Source of the DNA: Leucocoprinus leucothites
Lineage: Eukaryota > Basidiomycota > Agaricomycetes > Agaricales > Agaricaceae
DNA: 64,000 bases
Reading direction: 5' to 3'
Assembly: GCA_013368445.1 (NCBI GenBank)
Contig: JAACJO010000002.1
Coordinates: 2,914,001-2,978,000 of the forward strand
Positions 22,311 to 34,404 of this stretch are shown here, piece after piece (the stretch's first letter is position 1; each line of letters begins with the position of its first letter). Below the pieces are notes generated by a model. That model was not told where the DNA came from. It made no database searches and worked only from the letters and a program-made list of their open reading frames with translations. A program made the position numbers and the translations under genes.

Positions 22311-24999
22311 TTATCTCATGTTCATTTTGTTGGGCAGGTCGGAGCGATGTGATCGCGTTTTAGATGATCGCGAGCTTGGATGGCCGGGAGAATTGTTTCG
22401 CAATTGTTTTTGCCATGTTCGCAATGAGCTAAAACGTTGATACGAGGACGCTGATCGGTGCTCCGGCGATTTTCTGAGAGATGAACCTGGACGTGTTTGT
22501 GCCAAGATAGTGGGCTTGTCACCCTGTGGCTGACTCGCCGAAGTAGATTTGAAACCTTGGCCTCCAAGATCTCGGGATCCAAGGGCAGCCGCTAGATATG
22601 GAGTTTGCCCACTGTCGCTTCCGGATGATCTTCGGGAATGTCGAGAAGATGGTTGTGAGTACACGACAGGACCAGGTGTGAAGGGGACTTGGGATGGATT
22701 GTGGAAATATTGGGGAGGTGGAGGTGGTGGCGTCGAGCTGGGATCCGCATTGAGTATAAAGCTTTGAACACGGCGCTGCCACGCTTCATCCATCCGGGTA
22801 CCGTAAAGCCGGAAGGTATTAATGATGAGGGCCCCGTACAACACCCCAATGCCAAGAACGCCACAGACGAAAATCCGAAGAGCGAACTCAGTCGTTGCGG
22901 TTGCTGCGAAAACGAAATCTGAAGGGAGGTTTGCTTGGGCTCGCCACATAAATGACATTATACACGCTATAAACGTGATGATTGACCTTATCGAATCCCA
23001 AGATTAGTGGCGCAGAAACACTTCGACACAACAAGGCCATACCAAGATAACCATACAACGGGCATAGCCAACATGACCCAGACGTTCCATAGAATTGTTT
23101 GTGATTTTCGTGCTTCCTATTAGGCCCTAATGAATAATCGGCAGAAACAATGCCATTTGAACATACCAATGCCCATTCCGCGGCCTTGGAAGCCTTTCGC
23201 ATCGTCCCAAACCGAATGATGAACAGGCAGCCGTATAGCAAACTCATCAAAGCACAGATCAGCGACCAGAACGCAATATATCGTGTCACAGGGTCGTCTG
23301 CTGCACCCTGTATCTGAAACATTGTCATGATGGCACTGCAAGTCAAGTAAGTCTCACATCTGCCATTCGCCACGAGCTTACTTACGATAGAAGCAGGACA
23401 GAAATGATATTCAAAGTTTTCCATTCTCTCATCAGGCTGTCAATAAAGTGTTCCCATCCACCCTTGAGTCTCTGATACGCTGGTGACAAACTCGTAGGCT
23501 CGGGATAGAGGTGATAACCAAAATTAAGCATGTTGTACTGGAACGTTTTGTTGTCCTCGGCGGTAGCCTGTAAAGCCATCTCTTTTATTTCCTCCAAAGT
23601 CAGATCCGCCTCCTGGAAAATTCTGTTAACTCGAGAAAAATACAAGTAGGGAGCCGGAGAAGGAGGTGCAGGTATGTTTGTCGCGGCAATGTGTCCGTTA
23701 TGAAAGCGACAACATAATCCTGTATCGCAAGACTGGGTTCGCTGTATGTTTGCTCCATGTGCGGGTATGGGCCATCAGTGCTAGCGCGGCTCAGTGGGTG
23801 AGGGTAGTTAGGGTATTCATCCTTCACGCTGGACTCCTTGGTCGGGGATATAGGTTGCGAGTCAAGAGGTCTGGGAAAGTGGCTAGGCGGAGGCGTTAGA
23901 GGAGATGGGATAGAGTGGGATGCAGGAGTATCGTTCGTTGGTGTGAGCCATGGCTCCGTTGTGTTTGAGGCGTCGGCTGCGCATGCAGCTGCCAATTGAT
24001 CCAGCTAAGTGGCACTGGAGGTGGATGTTGTGTGGTCGCCTGAGATAGGCCTTCTGGCATGGCAGTATCCTCGGCGTGTGGAATGGGCAAGCTGACAGAA
24101 GAGGCCATGGCGGCACTGCTAAGCGCAGAAGGCACTGATGTGATTCCGGGGCTATCGCTGGAGCCAGACCCATCTGTAATGGCTATGGACGCTCTATTGG
24201 AAGGCCCAGCAAGGTGCATGGACGAAGTGGAAGGCACAATATCGTGGCCACTGGAGGGGCGAATTCTGCGTTGAGGGCTGGATGACTGACGCTGACGAGA
24301 GCGAGAGCGTTCCCGATGGGAAGAATGCGAAGTCGGTCGATAACTCGGGATACGGGACCCTAAGCGAGAAATACTGTCAGACAGTTCTACGTCTGCCTCT
24401 TCCTGTGCATCCGCGGGGTGCTGGCTTGCTCTATTTCGACTGCGAGTCGAGGATCTGGAGCGAGATGGAGTACTCGGACTCAGAAAAATGGGCTGTGAAG
24501 GACCAATCCACGTTTGATGAGAATGAGACCGTAACCGAGAACGAGACCGTAACCGAGAACGAGAACGCCGACTGTGATGTGACGGGGAGTTGCCAACAAT
24601 TATTCTAGCTGGGTAGTTTTCTTCTACGACCGGAGGAATGAACGGCGCAGGCTGAGTGACCCACGGTCGGGTAGCAGCCCGGTTAGCCGTGGAATTGATG
24701 TGATATCCTTGAGGAGGGGCAGATGCATAGTATGCTGGCCACGGTCCCTGGGTTGGTTGAGCGGGTGAGGAAGGAAATTGCTGGTATCTCCATTGGTTCT
24801 GATATTGTTGGTGACGAGGACGGTGTGGAACCCCCACATCATCCATTCCCCGAACATTGCTGGCTATACGGTGGTTGCGAATGCTCTCCGTAATTGATGG
24901 AGTGAAGGGATCGTGCGATTGAAATCCGGGCATGTATCGCTGGTAGGAGACCCTGCGGCTTGTTAACCCGGCCTCTTCGCGGCCGTGTTCTGCGCTCAT
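22311..24999 (-). CDS. Multi-pass membrane protein, copy A of a three-gene family (two 1-nt frame breaks)
   Basis: I cannot name the function. Exons: 23386..24999, 23167..23335, 23043..23116, 22311..22986, the same four-exon plan as copies B and C, with exons 2 and 3 exactly equal in length (169 and 74 nt). The first exon codes for a long Ser/Arg-rich disordered region with an N-terminal DPFTPSI motif, then a helix (TYLHLLLRLP) and REWKTLNIISVLLLS. Exon 2 holds a helix pair ending CLFIIRFGTMRK, exon 3 the segment LWNVWVMLAMPVVWLSW, and exon 4 FIACIMSFMWR, one more helix and a disordered tail. Exon 1 is two bases short of the length the frame needs. One break is at RLP/YLYFSRV (three C, four needed, about 23640) and one lies between 23896 and 23995. 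I read both as probable undercalls. Confidence 0.7.
24519..24567. repeat. 18-nt tandem repeat coding an Arg-Ser-Leu array in copy A
   Basis: Two full units (24519-24536 and 24537-24554) and a partial third share GAGAAYGAGACCGTAACC. On the coding minus strand they give repeated RSRLRS. The array is absent from copies B and C, so it arose after the duplication. Confidence 0.85.
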
Positions 25000-26164
25000 T
25001 AGATCAGTCTGTCTTGAAGATCCAAATTATGGAGGTGGTGAAAGTGAAAAGCAGAGATGCTCGAGTTCGCGATTGATGGCACCCGAAAAAAGCTGTGTGC
25101 CAGGGTTGGCACATGATGGCATGATGGAACCTTGCAACAGGCGCTCAGCAGCGCACATTAAACGCTCATGTAAATATAGAACGGGTGACGGCTAAGATGA
25201 AAATGGCTGATCTTCGCGCCCGGTATAACAAGCTTATACAGATCTCCCTAATGCGGGAAGCATCAAAGAAGTACTTTCGCCTCATATCATGACGACTTGA
25301 GATAGGAATCAAAGGAATGCCTAGACAAAGTATTGCCCTAATCCGGGCCAAGGCAATAAGGTGCTTGAACTCTACTGATTAATTCAGCGAAGAACTAGTA
25401 CTTCCCAATAAGAAGCTATCTGAAGCTTACCCCAATATCTGCAGGAGCATGATGACATCCCGAATATGGCTTACTAGAATGATGGGGCGTGGGGGCAGGT
25501 CTATATTGTCTTGGCCTCTGACTGTTTTCAGTCCCCTCGCTTCGGATTCCGTGAGATAGAGAGAATGCAAGAATCCTTTCGCTGAAATTCTGGGCACAAC
25601 AGGCGGCATGGTTCTCAGCGATTTGGAAGTCCAAGTTCCGGGCTGTGTTTGTCCGCCATAGTGGAGGAGTTGTGAGGGCTCAGAAACAACAGGGACTCTG
25701 GATACTAGGTGAGTATGGAGCGAATTTAATCTTCACCCTCAGGAAGATTAAATTAGAATTGTAGGGTGTTGCCCATCTGAGGAATGTTCGAGCGAAATGC
25801 GTTATGGATCAGATTCGGTACTCGAGACTGCCCGGATGCATCGTTGACTGTATGGCTGAGGAGCACGAGAGCGAGAGGCCTAATTGAGTTTGTGTCGGGC
25901 TCCTGAATACGAATGTTCGATTAGACTGCCTCCACTGAGCATAAATTGCAGGGCAGTGTCAGGATTCTGCACATTATATTTGCAGGCCCGCAAGAATGGG
26001 CAGCCCTCAAGTGCAACCAAAGGAACATCGACTGCGAGGCCGAGGGCCATCAGCGGAGTTGTTCCCACGGCCACAATGATCAACACAACAGACATCAACA
26101 AAGTCAGGACCGTCCACACAGACCCCACCGACACCGCCAGCAATATCCTCAAGAGTACGGCGAG
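25000..26164. other. Promoter region of copy A and of eL37, with an unassigned hydrophobic frame
   Basis: No supported gene. A minus-strand open frame at 25880-26152 (90 codons) codes for a strongly hydrophobic stretch (LTLLMSVVLIIVAVG and on) just upstream of the eL37 start. I could not connect it to other exons, and it has no known family features. Confidence 0.35.
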
Positions 26165-26924
26165 ATGGTGAGTACGAACCTATGTCAGATCGTTTCAGAG
26201 GGTCCTCTCGATGGTTCTGATGGAAGGAACGGCGGAATCTTCGACTGGATGGGTTGGATGCAGATCGGTGGAATTGGATGAGGCTGGTGACCTCTCCAAA
26301 TTTCGGCACACATGATATCTTGTGTCTTCATACCCTGCCCGTCTTCTTTCTATCACCTTGTTGAACACTCCGCTGACTGGATATTTCTTCCGATTGGTTT
26401 TCATTAACAGACAAAAGGTATGTTAATCATGACACTGAACTTGAAATCGAAAATGATGCTGAATTATTTCAGGTACCTCGTCCTTCGGGTGCGTTCGTTT
26501 AACACAAGCAGACTTACAATTGATGCTCAAAAATCGCGTTACATCTCAACAGTAAGCGACACACCAAGTCCCATACCCTCTGCCGCCGCTGCGGCAATCG
26601 TGCCTTCCATAGGCAACACAAAAGTGCGATTGTTCCTGATCGAAACCTTTGGATTTATCGACTAATTCCCTCTCGTTTCCGCAGCCTGCGCCTCGTGTGG
26701 TTACCCATCCGCCAAAATTCGCTCTTACGAGTGGGGACAGAAGGCTAAGCGCAGAAAGACAACTGGTACCGGCAGGATGAGGTACTTGAAGCACGTTTCT
26801 AGGAGGTTCAAGAACGGATTCAGGTGAGTCATTCACCGTCCCTTTTTCAAAGCCGCGCATGAACTTCTTTGACAGGGAGAACACTGTCGCCAAGAAGAGG
26901 ACCCCCAAAACATCAGAGGCATAA
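26165..26924 (+). CDS. RPL37: 60S ribosomal protein eL37
   Basis: eL37 is a zinc-binding protein of the cytosolic large ribosomal subunit. Exons: 26165..26167 (ATG only), 26411..26417 (7 nt), 26473..26488 (16 nt), 26553..26623, 26685..26823, 26876..26924. The join reads [19 protein letters not shown]. The zinc ligands come as CRRC and CASC. The core [20 protein letters not shown] and the end ENTVAKKRT are nearly invariant in eukaryotes. All six exons splice with GT-AG and the frame is intact. The start codon stands alone on its exon, followed by a 243-nt intron, which is common for ribosomal protein genes and fits intron-dependent expression. Confidence 0.95.
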
Positions 26925-27422
26925 ATGATCGTTCCGCCCTTTCGCTCTCGTCTTGTGTTCATAGTTAATGCAATCCATGCCCCTTCACTGCCTCGCACAA
27001 AACATGTCAACTTGCAATGAAAATTATGTCTTATGATGCACAAGACGTTTCGTGTTGTCCTTTAAGCTGAACTCGAAAAGAGTTCCCTATTACTTCCATG
27101 CCGTAGCCTTCGACAGACATGAGTGCCAGAGCTGTAAATCAAATTTCTGATGTGCTTCGTGTAAAATCGGCTATGGGTGCCTATGCCCAAGGACGAGGGT
27201 CGAGACTCCAGAAAAACTCCTTTCCGCTTCACCGTCGGCGCTACTAATGCACTCTGGCATCCTTTCCTGGTGTCTAGATATGCCTTTGGGAAATCATATG
27301 GCAGTTGGCGTAGTCTAAACCATATTAAACATTACGGGTGTGTAGGTCCGGCCAAACCGTCGGACCGCCATCGCGGAATTAACTAATGTGATTGAGAGCT
27401 CGTCCTCTGACTCTTTATTGTT

Positions 27423-28904
27423 ATGACCACCATCAACGACTTTCCTGTAGAAATCCTTGATGCTATCTCCAATGAAGTCGCCTCCGTACGTCCAAATCCA
27501 ACCTTTTGGATTCTCTTGCTTTGCCTGAACCTGTACCCAGGTATCCGAGTCGGACCTAAGGAGCTGGCGATCTACGTGCAAACTTATTGACAACCTTCTT
27601 ACACCCAAAGTCCTCGCCACAATATACATTAACTTCGCAGACTGGAGAAATACCCGTAGTCTCGTGGATTTGGCCTCGGGGCGCAATCGCGTCCATATTT
27701 TCGCAAGGAAGTTGATAATCAGATGTCTCGCGCCAGGAACTGGCGACCTCGGTTTGCCACAGGTCCAGATGAATGCAAATCCGAGAGGCTCCTATTCATA
27801 TCCTAATCAGCCATCGGGCCCAGATGTAGCTGAAGCCGCTAGTGCTGTTTTGAAGTACCTGCACGAGGCACTCCGCCACTTTAGGGACCTAGAAATCGTC
27901 GAGTAAGTCGCCAAGAAGACGCCTGCTGCGTACTAACTGACACTCGCATGCTGTCAGCTGGTGCACACATGGTTATGATATTACAGGGATAAATACCCCA
28001 GTTATGGACCTTCTCCACTCTCAAGAACATCTACGAACGCTCTTTATTGATATGTCTCGCGGCGTCAGCTCGCCCCTTCCGGATATCAGTCAACTCGCAG
28101 GCTTGGGTCACCTAGCATTTATATTTCCCCAACCACACATCCGAGTGCCATCAATGTTCCTAGGAGCTGCACAGGCTATCCATAATTCACCAGAACTCAT
28201 TTTCCTTCACATATTTCTTCAACAATCTTACTATACCCCCGAGGAGTCCGCAAATATTGACGAAATGTATAAACAAATGGCACAACTCCAACATATCCAC
28301 ACTCTCATGCTTTATGTACCGACAATGGCCAGTCTTAACAGACTCTCCGTATTGAACAATCTTAGGAGCTTGAAGGACATTTACATATATCCTGAAGAAG
28401 CACATGCGGGGATGGAAGACCTCTGGAGGCTCTTGAAGGAGCACAATATCCATTTGAAATTGATTTCATTCAATATGGCAGATATGGCTCAAACTTTCCC
28501 GGATTATCTGATGTCCTACTCTGGTGCAGAGGAACTAATACTATCAAACTACCAGCTTCACTGGGTGGATCCCGAGGCTGATGTCACCGCGATCGCGACC
28601 AAGTTCTTCAAAGCACTTGTCGAGAGACATGCCGCTACTCTCAGAGTGCTCAAGCTGAAGTTGTTTTCGCGGAAATCTTTTGCCACCTGGGGAAGGGTGG
28701 ATCGCCTGCATTATCTTCTCAAGCTACCTGCCCTGACGAAGCTCGAGATTGATCTTACTGCTGATGAAAAACTAACCATCATGAATGGGACCTCCACCGA
28801 ATATGTATGTCCAACCAACTACTGTCAAAATCGTACTAGGTTCTAACATGGATTATTGGACACAGAACCGATTGTATGTACTACTAGGGCTTTGGAGTCC
28901 TTGA
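27423..28904 (+). CDS. F-box/LRR-type protein
   Basis: Exons: 27423..27485, 27541..27902, 27958..28804, 28866..28904, giving 436 aa with the frame kept at each GT-AG join. The N-terminus DFPVEILDAISNEV followed by DLRSWRSTCKLI has the pattern of an F-box (substrate-adaptor docking to Skp1 in SCF ubiquitin ligases). The rest is Leu-rich with irregular repeats (LGHLAFIF, LILSNYQLHW, LRVLKLKLF, LTKLEIDLT). It is related to the gene at 48596: both have the order of an xxIWxxLRxNxIxL-type segment, then LMSYSG or LASYSG, then a final xxATLRVL or xxSTLEDL block. The short last exon is the least certain part. The target protein is unknown. Confidence 0.75.
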
Positions 28905-29330
28905 TTTCCACCGTGTCAGTTTGGTTGATCATAGGTAGTTCTTCAAAAATCGTAGCTGTTGTCGGCAAGGGCGCCGTGGTATTTTTAGAAATTGGAAACT
29001 TTGACTCGGAGGCTAGAATTTAACTCAAGAAGAGTCCTCGTAGTAAACTGATGCAACTTTAAGATGTGAGGCTGATCGTCCCAGGCTTAGGCCGGCAACT
29101 CAGCTGGATATTCAAATTGCTATCATATCAACAAGATAACTATCATACCCTCGCTGTGTAAAGAAAACATGAATGTCCAGTCAATCGTCGTTAAACGTCC
29201 AGCATTCGACTGTACATTATCTCCTACGAGAACGACTATACGGATTATTTCGGCTTCGGAGGCGTTGGTTTCCGTCAATTGAGGGGGGATATGACTACAG
29301 CTTGTGGAATCAGTACCGCAAATTCAGTTA
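28905..29330. other. Intergenic
   Basis: The 3' flanks of two convergent genes. The open frame at 29173-29412 overlaps the tail of copy B and is not supported. Confidence 0.5.
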
Positions 29331-31601
29331 TCAACACCATTGCCGGCATGCGCCAAGCATCATTTTATCCCTTTTTCGCCTCGCTACTCCCATGTTGGCA
29401 TATCGGGTCTGATCCTCCACCCCTTTCGGACGTATCTTGGGTTTTTGATGAGTCAATCTGTACGTGTTTAGAGGCTTGGGTAGCAGAACAGAGATCGCAT
29501 CGTATCTGTTGAATAGGTATTCCCCCTCGCCTGTAATAAGTGTCGGAGGTATTTCACCATATGTTGGCGGCTCCGATGGTTTTGTCTCTTGACTCTCTCC
29601 AAGAGGCATTGGAATTGAAATTTCATCTGGGGCAGAGGCAGATATTTCGACTGATATAGACTTCGGGGAAGAGTATATAGTCGTGAAGATAGAGGGACTT
29701 GGTTGCATGTGATCTGGCCTCGTGCTGTGAATGGTGGTCGTTTCTGAAACTTCAGCTCGACGGGTGAAAGATGGGGGTATCTGTGGTGTTGTCTGTGGTT
29801 GCTCGAAGGTCTCTGAGAAATACGATAGAGGCGTATGGGCACGCGGAGTTGGCGGAACGACATCGACCCATGGGGACCTGTCATCATGGGAAGAGGGGGG
29901 TTCATCTTTGGATGTTTTTCTTGGTTGCGACCCGCGGAATCCTTCTATTCTGTGCTTCCAAGCCTTGTCCATATTCGACCCATATCGCCGCAGAGTGTTG
30001 ATGATAAGCAGGGCGTAGACCACTCCTATGGCAAAAATCAAGCAAATCAGCACTCGAAGGGCGAATTCCTCTCTTGGGGGAATTTGTGCGATTGCAGCTC
30101 CAGGTCGAATCCGCCACATGAATGACATTACTGCTGCAACATACGCAAGAATAGACCTGGAAATTGTCAGCGTATCGCAAGCAGGAGGACTTATTCACCT
30201 CACCAGACGAGCCAGATTGCTGGCATGGCGAGCATAACCCAAACATTCCAAAACATGTTGTGATCATGTTGAGCTTCCTGATGACCGCTTAATGGAAAAA
30301 AGAAGAGGAAATATGTTACACTCACAATGGCCCATTCAGCTGCTCTGTATACTCTGCGCATCCCGGAAAACCTTATGATAAAGAAACATCCGTACAAGAG
30401 GCTGAGTAGCGCACAGTTGAGAGAGCATAATGAGGCAGAGCGGGTAAGAGGGTCACTGTTGACTCCCTCAATCTGAAATATGGTCAGAATTCCCCTAAAA
30501 ACCGTTAGACTGGCATGGTTTCGGAGGATTCTTGAACACTCACGACAACAACAGACCAGATATGATGTTCAGGGTCTTCCATTCCCGCATCAGATTATCA
30601 ATGAATTGTTCCCAATTGTGCTTCAGCCGTTTGTATGCCCTCGGCATCCGAGTAGACTTTCGTCTATGTACAAGTCCGTTCACACTATCTTGTAGCGCCA
30701 GCTCCTTGATCTCCTCCAGCGACAGCTGTGCGTCCACAAAGATCTGGTCAACCCTGGAGAAATACATATATGGAAGCCGAAGGAGACAGTGGAGGTATAT
30801 TTGACGAGGGAGGATTCCAGTCAGGAAGATCCACAGATAGACCCTAAGCGGTATCTCCGAATCTTGAGCAACTGTGGGCGAGTTGTAGATGTTTGGTCGG
30901 ACTATCTTTTCATTTAGATGTGTTGGTAAGAATGCTTCGGAGAATGTGGCATATCGTGCTCGTTGGTCGGGTAGATGGTGGTGGTGATGTACCGATGAAG
31001 CAGTGGAACGTGTTTCTGCGACACTCGTAATTGGATTCCAAAGAGATCCTGGTTCTGGTTCTGGCTGACTATTTTCGTTTGGTATGTGCCAGTCGGGCGC
31101 GGTTTGAGAGGTCGTAGCTTCAAAATTTTCAGTTGGTTCTTCTAGGGCCATAATTGTTGTGTCCAAGGCATTTCGTCTTCGTGGCGTCGCAGGGGGATGG
31201 GATACCTCTTGGGGACTAGCTGCGCGGTGTGATTCTGGAATCTTTGCGAGTGGAGAATACGGAGTTGTCGCTGGTGCACTCCTTCCGCTCTCCAAAGAAA
31301 GTCGAGCAGGAGTAGGGCTCATAGCCTGATTGGATCGCATCGTGGAACGCGAGGGGTGGTGCGAAAGTGGATGCTGTACAGGTGGAGGAAGAGGAGGGCC
31401 GATCTCGTCAACATTGCTAATGGTATTTCTTCTCTGGTTATTACGAATTCGAAGTGATATCGACGCGGTGAATGGATCAATAGACTCGTATGGATGGGCG
31501 TCTACGACAGGGGGACACTCCAATTGATCTAAGCGCGTAACAATGTTAGGGGGAACTGGGGTTTGAGGTTGCATGGTGGAAGGAGGTTGGGTGGTGGTCA
31601 A
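29331..31601 (-). CDS. Multi-pass membrane protein, copy B
   Basis: Exons: 30544..31601, 30326..30494, 30204..30277, 29331..30156, giving 708 aa with introns of 47-49 nt and the frame intact throughout. Translation may instead start at the ATG at 31574, because copy C also begins MQP. In order: a disordered N-terminal half with DPFTASISLRIRNNQRR, a helix near RVYLWIFLTGILPRQIYLHCLL, the motif PYMYFSRVDQIF, then WEQFIDNLMREWKTLNIISGLLLS, a two-helix exon ending FFIIRFSGMRR, the exon FWNVWVMLAMPAIWLVW, then AAVMSFMWR, a final helix, and a disordered tail of about 180 residues. I count five or six membrane segments. No catalytic motif is visible. This is the cleanest copy and a good reference for A. 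Confidence 0.85.
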
Positions 31602-32024
31602 GATGAATGTTCATCTTCCCATCGTGAGACGACTTTCAGGATTCTCAGCGCTTAAGCGTTACGATACCGAACATAAGCTTGTGGGACATCATAAGTACAT
31701 GTGGGGGTCCATCTCCGGCCCAAACGGTGAAGCGATATCGGATGCCATAAAGGGCAATATCAGTTTTTAGGCCGAGGTGGGGTTAATCTCAAAAAATGCG
31801 GGGGATGCTGTATAGAGTTGCTGATTGATAATTTGGAAATGATGTACATCAGTGGTACATTTTAATTGTCAGGCGCAAGATGGTGTGCTGAATATTTAGC
31901 GGACAGTTATTTAGAGGAATGCAATATGGCGTGATACTCCAGGCGGCAAAAAACCCCAAATTAGGGCGGCAATCACTAACAGAAGCGCCTAGTCCTATGT
32001 CAGCGTGCCTCCAGCAGCAGCCCC
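31602..32024. other. Spacer between copies B and C
   Basis: Promoter of B and 3' flank of C; nothing else seen. Confidence 0.5.
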
Positions 32025-34404
32025 TCAAGGAGTTGCACTCCCCCGAGCACAATAGCAATCATCATGATCTGCGATCTGACATGTTCGCTGCCCTTGTACC
32101 AGTGTAGACCCCGTAACCTCAGAAGGACTGGTCGGTGTCTGCGGTCTACTACCTTCCGCTAAGTCTGCCTGCTCTTCCCATCGACAATCAGGCACCGTTC
32201 CTGCCGCGTCAGGCTGTTGTGCTGGCACTTCGTTCTGCTCCTCCAGAACGAAGAGACCTAAAGCATCATTTCGCATTGGAAGGGTACCCCAAGACTCTAC
32301 ACTAGTTGGAGAGTCCGGGGGAGAATCTCTTGTTGGGTCAGGCGATAATCGTTGTCGTGAACCAGAGAGAATGGTAGACATCCTGTGGGGGGATCGGGAT
32401 CGCCGAGTCAAGGAATATGGGCTCGTGATTCCTCTCGAGTCTAAAGGAGTACGGAGCTCGATGACATTTGAGAGCGGGCTTGAGGAGCGGGGAGCAAACG
32501 GTGGTGATCGTGGTGCTGGAGGTGAGGATGACAATCTTGGCTCTTCGAATGGCTGAGGTGGAGTCGGCGGGATAATTGAGCCAACATGCACAGGTGGTGA
32601 TCGTGTAGGAGTAGTCGGTTCTTCAATAGAACGTGCCAGTGCCTCTTGTTTTCTCCTGTATGCTCGGATACGTTTCGACCACATTCGATCCATTTTAGAG
32701 CCATAATGTCGAAGAGTGTTGATTATAAGTATGGCATAGAGGACGCCAACTCCAAGGACGCAGGAAATAAAGATCCGGAACGCAGCGTCTATGGTGGGAC
32801 CTACTCGAGGGAGGATGATGGCATTTGGGTCGTCCGGTCGTACACGCCACAAGAAGGACATAATACAAGCAATGTAGGCAATCATCGACCTGTTAAATCT
32901 ACTCAGGTATACAGATCTCCGGCTACAAACGAGTGGGAAGCGTACCAGACTAGCCATATTGCCGGCATCGATAACATGACCCATACGTTCCAAAACATCG
33001 TTTGTTTCTTTTGTGCTTCCTACCAGAACAGACAGTCAGCTAAACACCAAAGGAAATTGAATGCGCTTACAACCGCCCACTCCGTTGCTTTGTAAACCCG
33101 CCTCATATTCGAAAATCTGATAATGAAGAAACAGCCATACATGAGGCTGAGGACGGCTGAGATAAGGGACCAGAATGCCAAATAACGGGTGATAGGATCA
33201 GAGCTTGCTCCATCAATCTGAAATATTGTCACAACACCGCTAAGAAACAGTCAAGCTGAGGCTAAGAAAGTTGTATTTGAGAGACAATTACCACTCACGA
33301 AAGCAGCAACCCGGCAATAATGTTCAACGTCTTCCACTCTCTTAACACGTTATCAATAAATGTCTCCCAATTCTTCTTCAACCTCGAGTACGCACGAGGC
33401 AAGCGCTTAGGCTCAGGACTACTATGAGCACTATGCCATAATGTCAATTCGTTCATCTGGTTTAACGTCAAGTTCGCATCCAGCAAAACTTGAATAACCC
33501 TTGAATGATACATGTAAGGAAGCCGAAGGAGGAGATGGAGGTAAATCTGCTGGGGTACGATCACAGTGAGGAATGTGGCGATATAGAGCCGTAAGGGCAA
33601 GTTTTTGTCTTGCGCCCCAATTATCGGTGTGGTGTACATGCTTGAAGACAAGGATTGCTGCCCCCTTTCCATGGCGGCGAGTGCAGGGGGTTGCATGAAC
33701 GATTCGGTAGAATGTTCCTTGGGTGCGGTCGTCGTCATCCTTCTCGGTGTATCACCAGTATAGAGAGGTCTCGGATTGCTGAATGGCGAATGCCTCACAT
33801 ATTCTGACAACACGGAACGAGAGGATATCGAGCCCTGCCTATACTCAGCCCCTTCCAACTTGGTGAGGGTGTGCAGGGCACGAGGACCAGTCGAGTGAAC
33901 ACTGGGAAAGGCACCGAATGGTGCAGTGGTCTCTGGATCGACAGTGCCCCTTCGATAGACCGGTTTTGTGAACAGTGGTGCTTCCTGGCGCAGAGGCAAT
34001 GGACTCTGTTCCCTTGGTGGGGAACTTGAGCCCTCCATCCGCCCGAGTCCCAATCCAAGACTCCTCGTACTTTCCCCCGACGGTCTGCCTCCAGCAACTG
34101 TTCGATCATGAGTTGACTGTTGCCGACGCTCAAACGATGAACGTGTTGATCGCGTGAAAGCAAAAGTATAAGGGAGGGTGCTTGGTTCAAGTTCATCCAC
34201 ACTATTTACAGTCGGCCGTCGTAGATTTTGGATTTGGAAAGAAATTGAGGGATTGTATGGGTCCAAGACCTCGATGCTGGCCTCGTCGAAGTCGTCAAGG
34301 CGCGTCAAGTCCGTGGTATGGCTATCGAGTTGCCCTTCAGCGGGGACAGATGTAGTGGTAATAGTGTTGACACCATAGCGTATGTCTTCTCGCGAGGGTT
34401 GCAT
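32025..34404 (-). CDS. Multi-pass membrane protein, copy C
   Basis: Exons: 33299..34404, 33071..33239, 32946..33019, 32025..32889, giving 737 aa, all GT-AG and in frame. The plan is the same as in A and B: N-terminal DPYNPSISFQIQN motif and disordered half, a helix (RLYIATFLTVIVPQQIYLHLL), PYMYHSRV, then WETFIDNVLREWKTLNIIAGLLLS, the exon with GCFFIIRFSNMRR, the exon FWNVWVMLSMPAIWLVW, then IACIMSFLWR and a last helix (VLGVGVLYAILIINTL). The Pro/Ser-rich tail carries SPP and PTTPTRSPP runs that look like kinase sites. The central membrane part is well conserved among the three, the ends hardly at all, so the membrane core is under selection. Function unknown. Confidence 0.85.
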
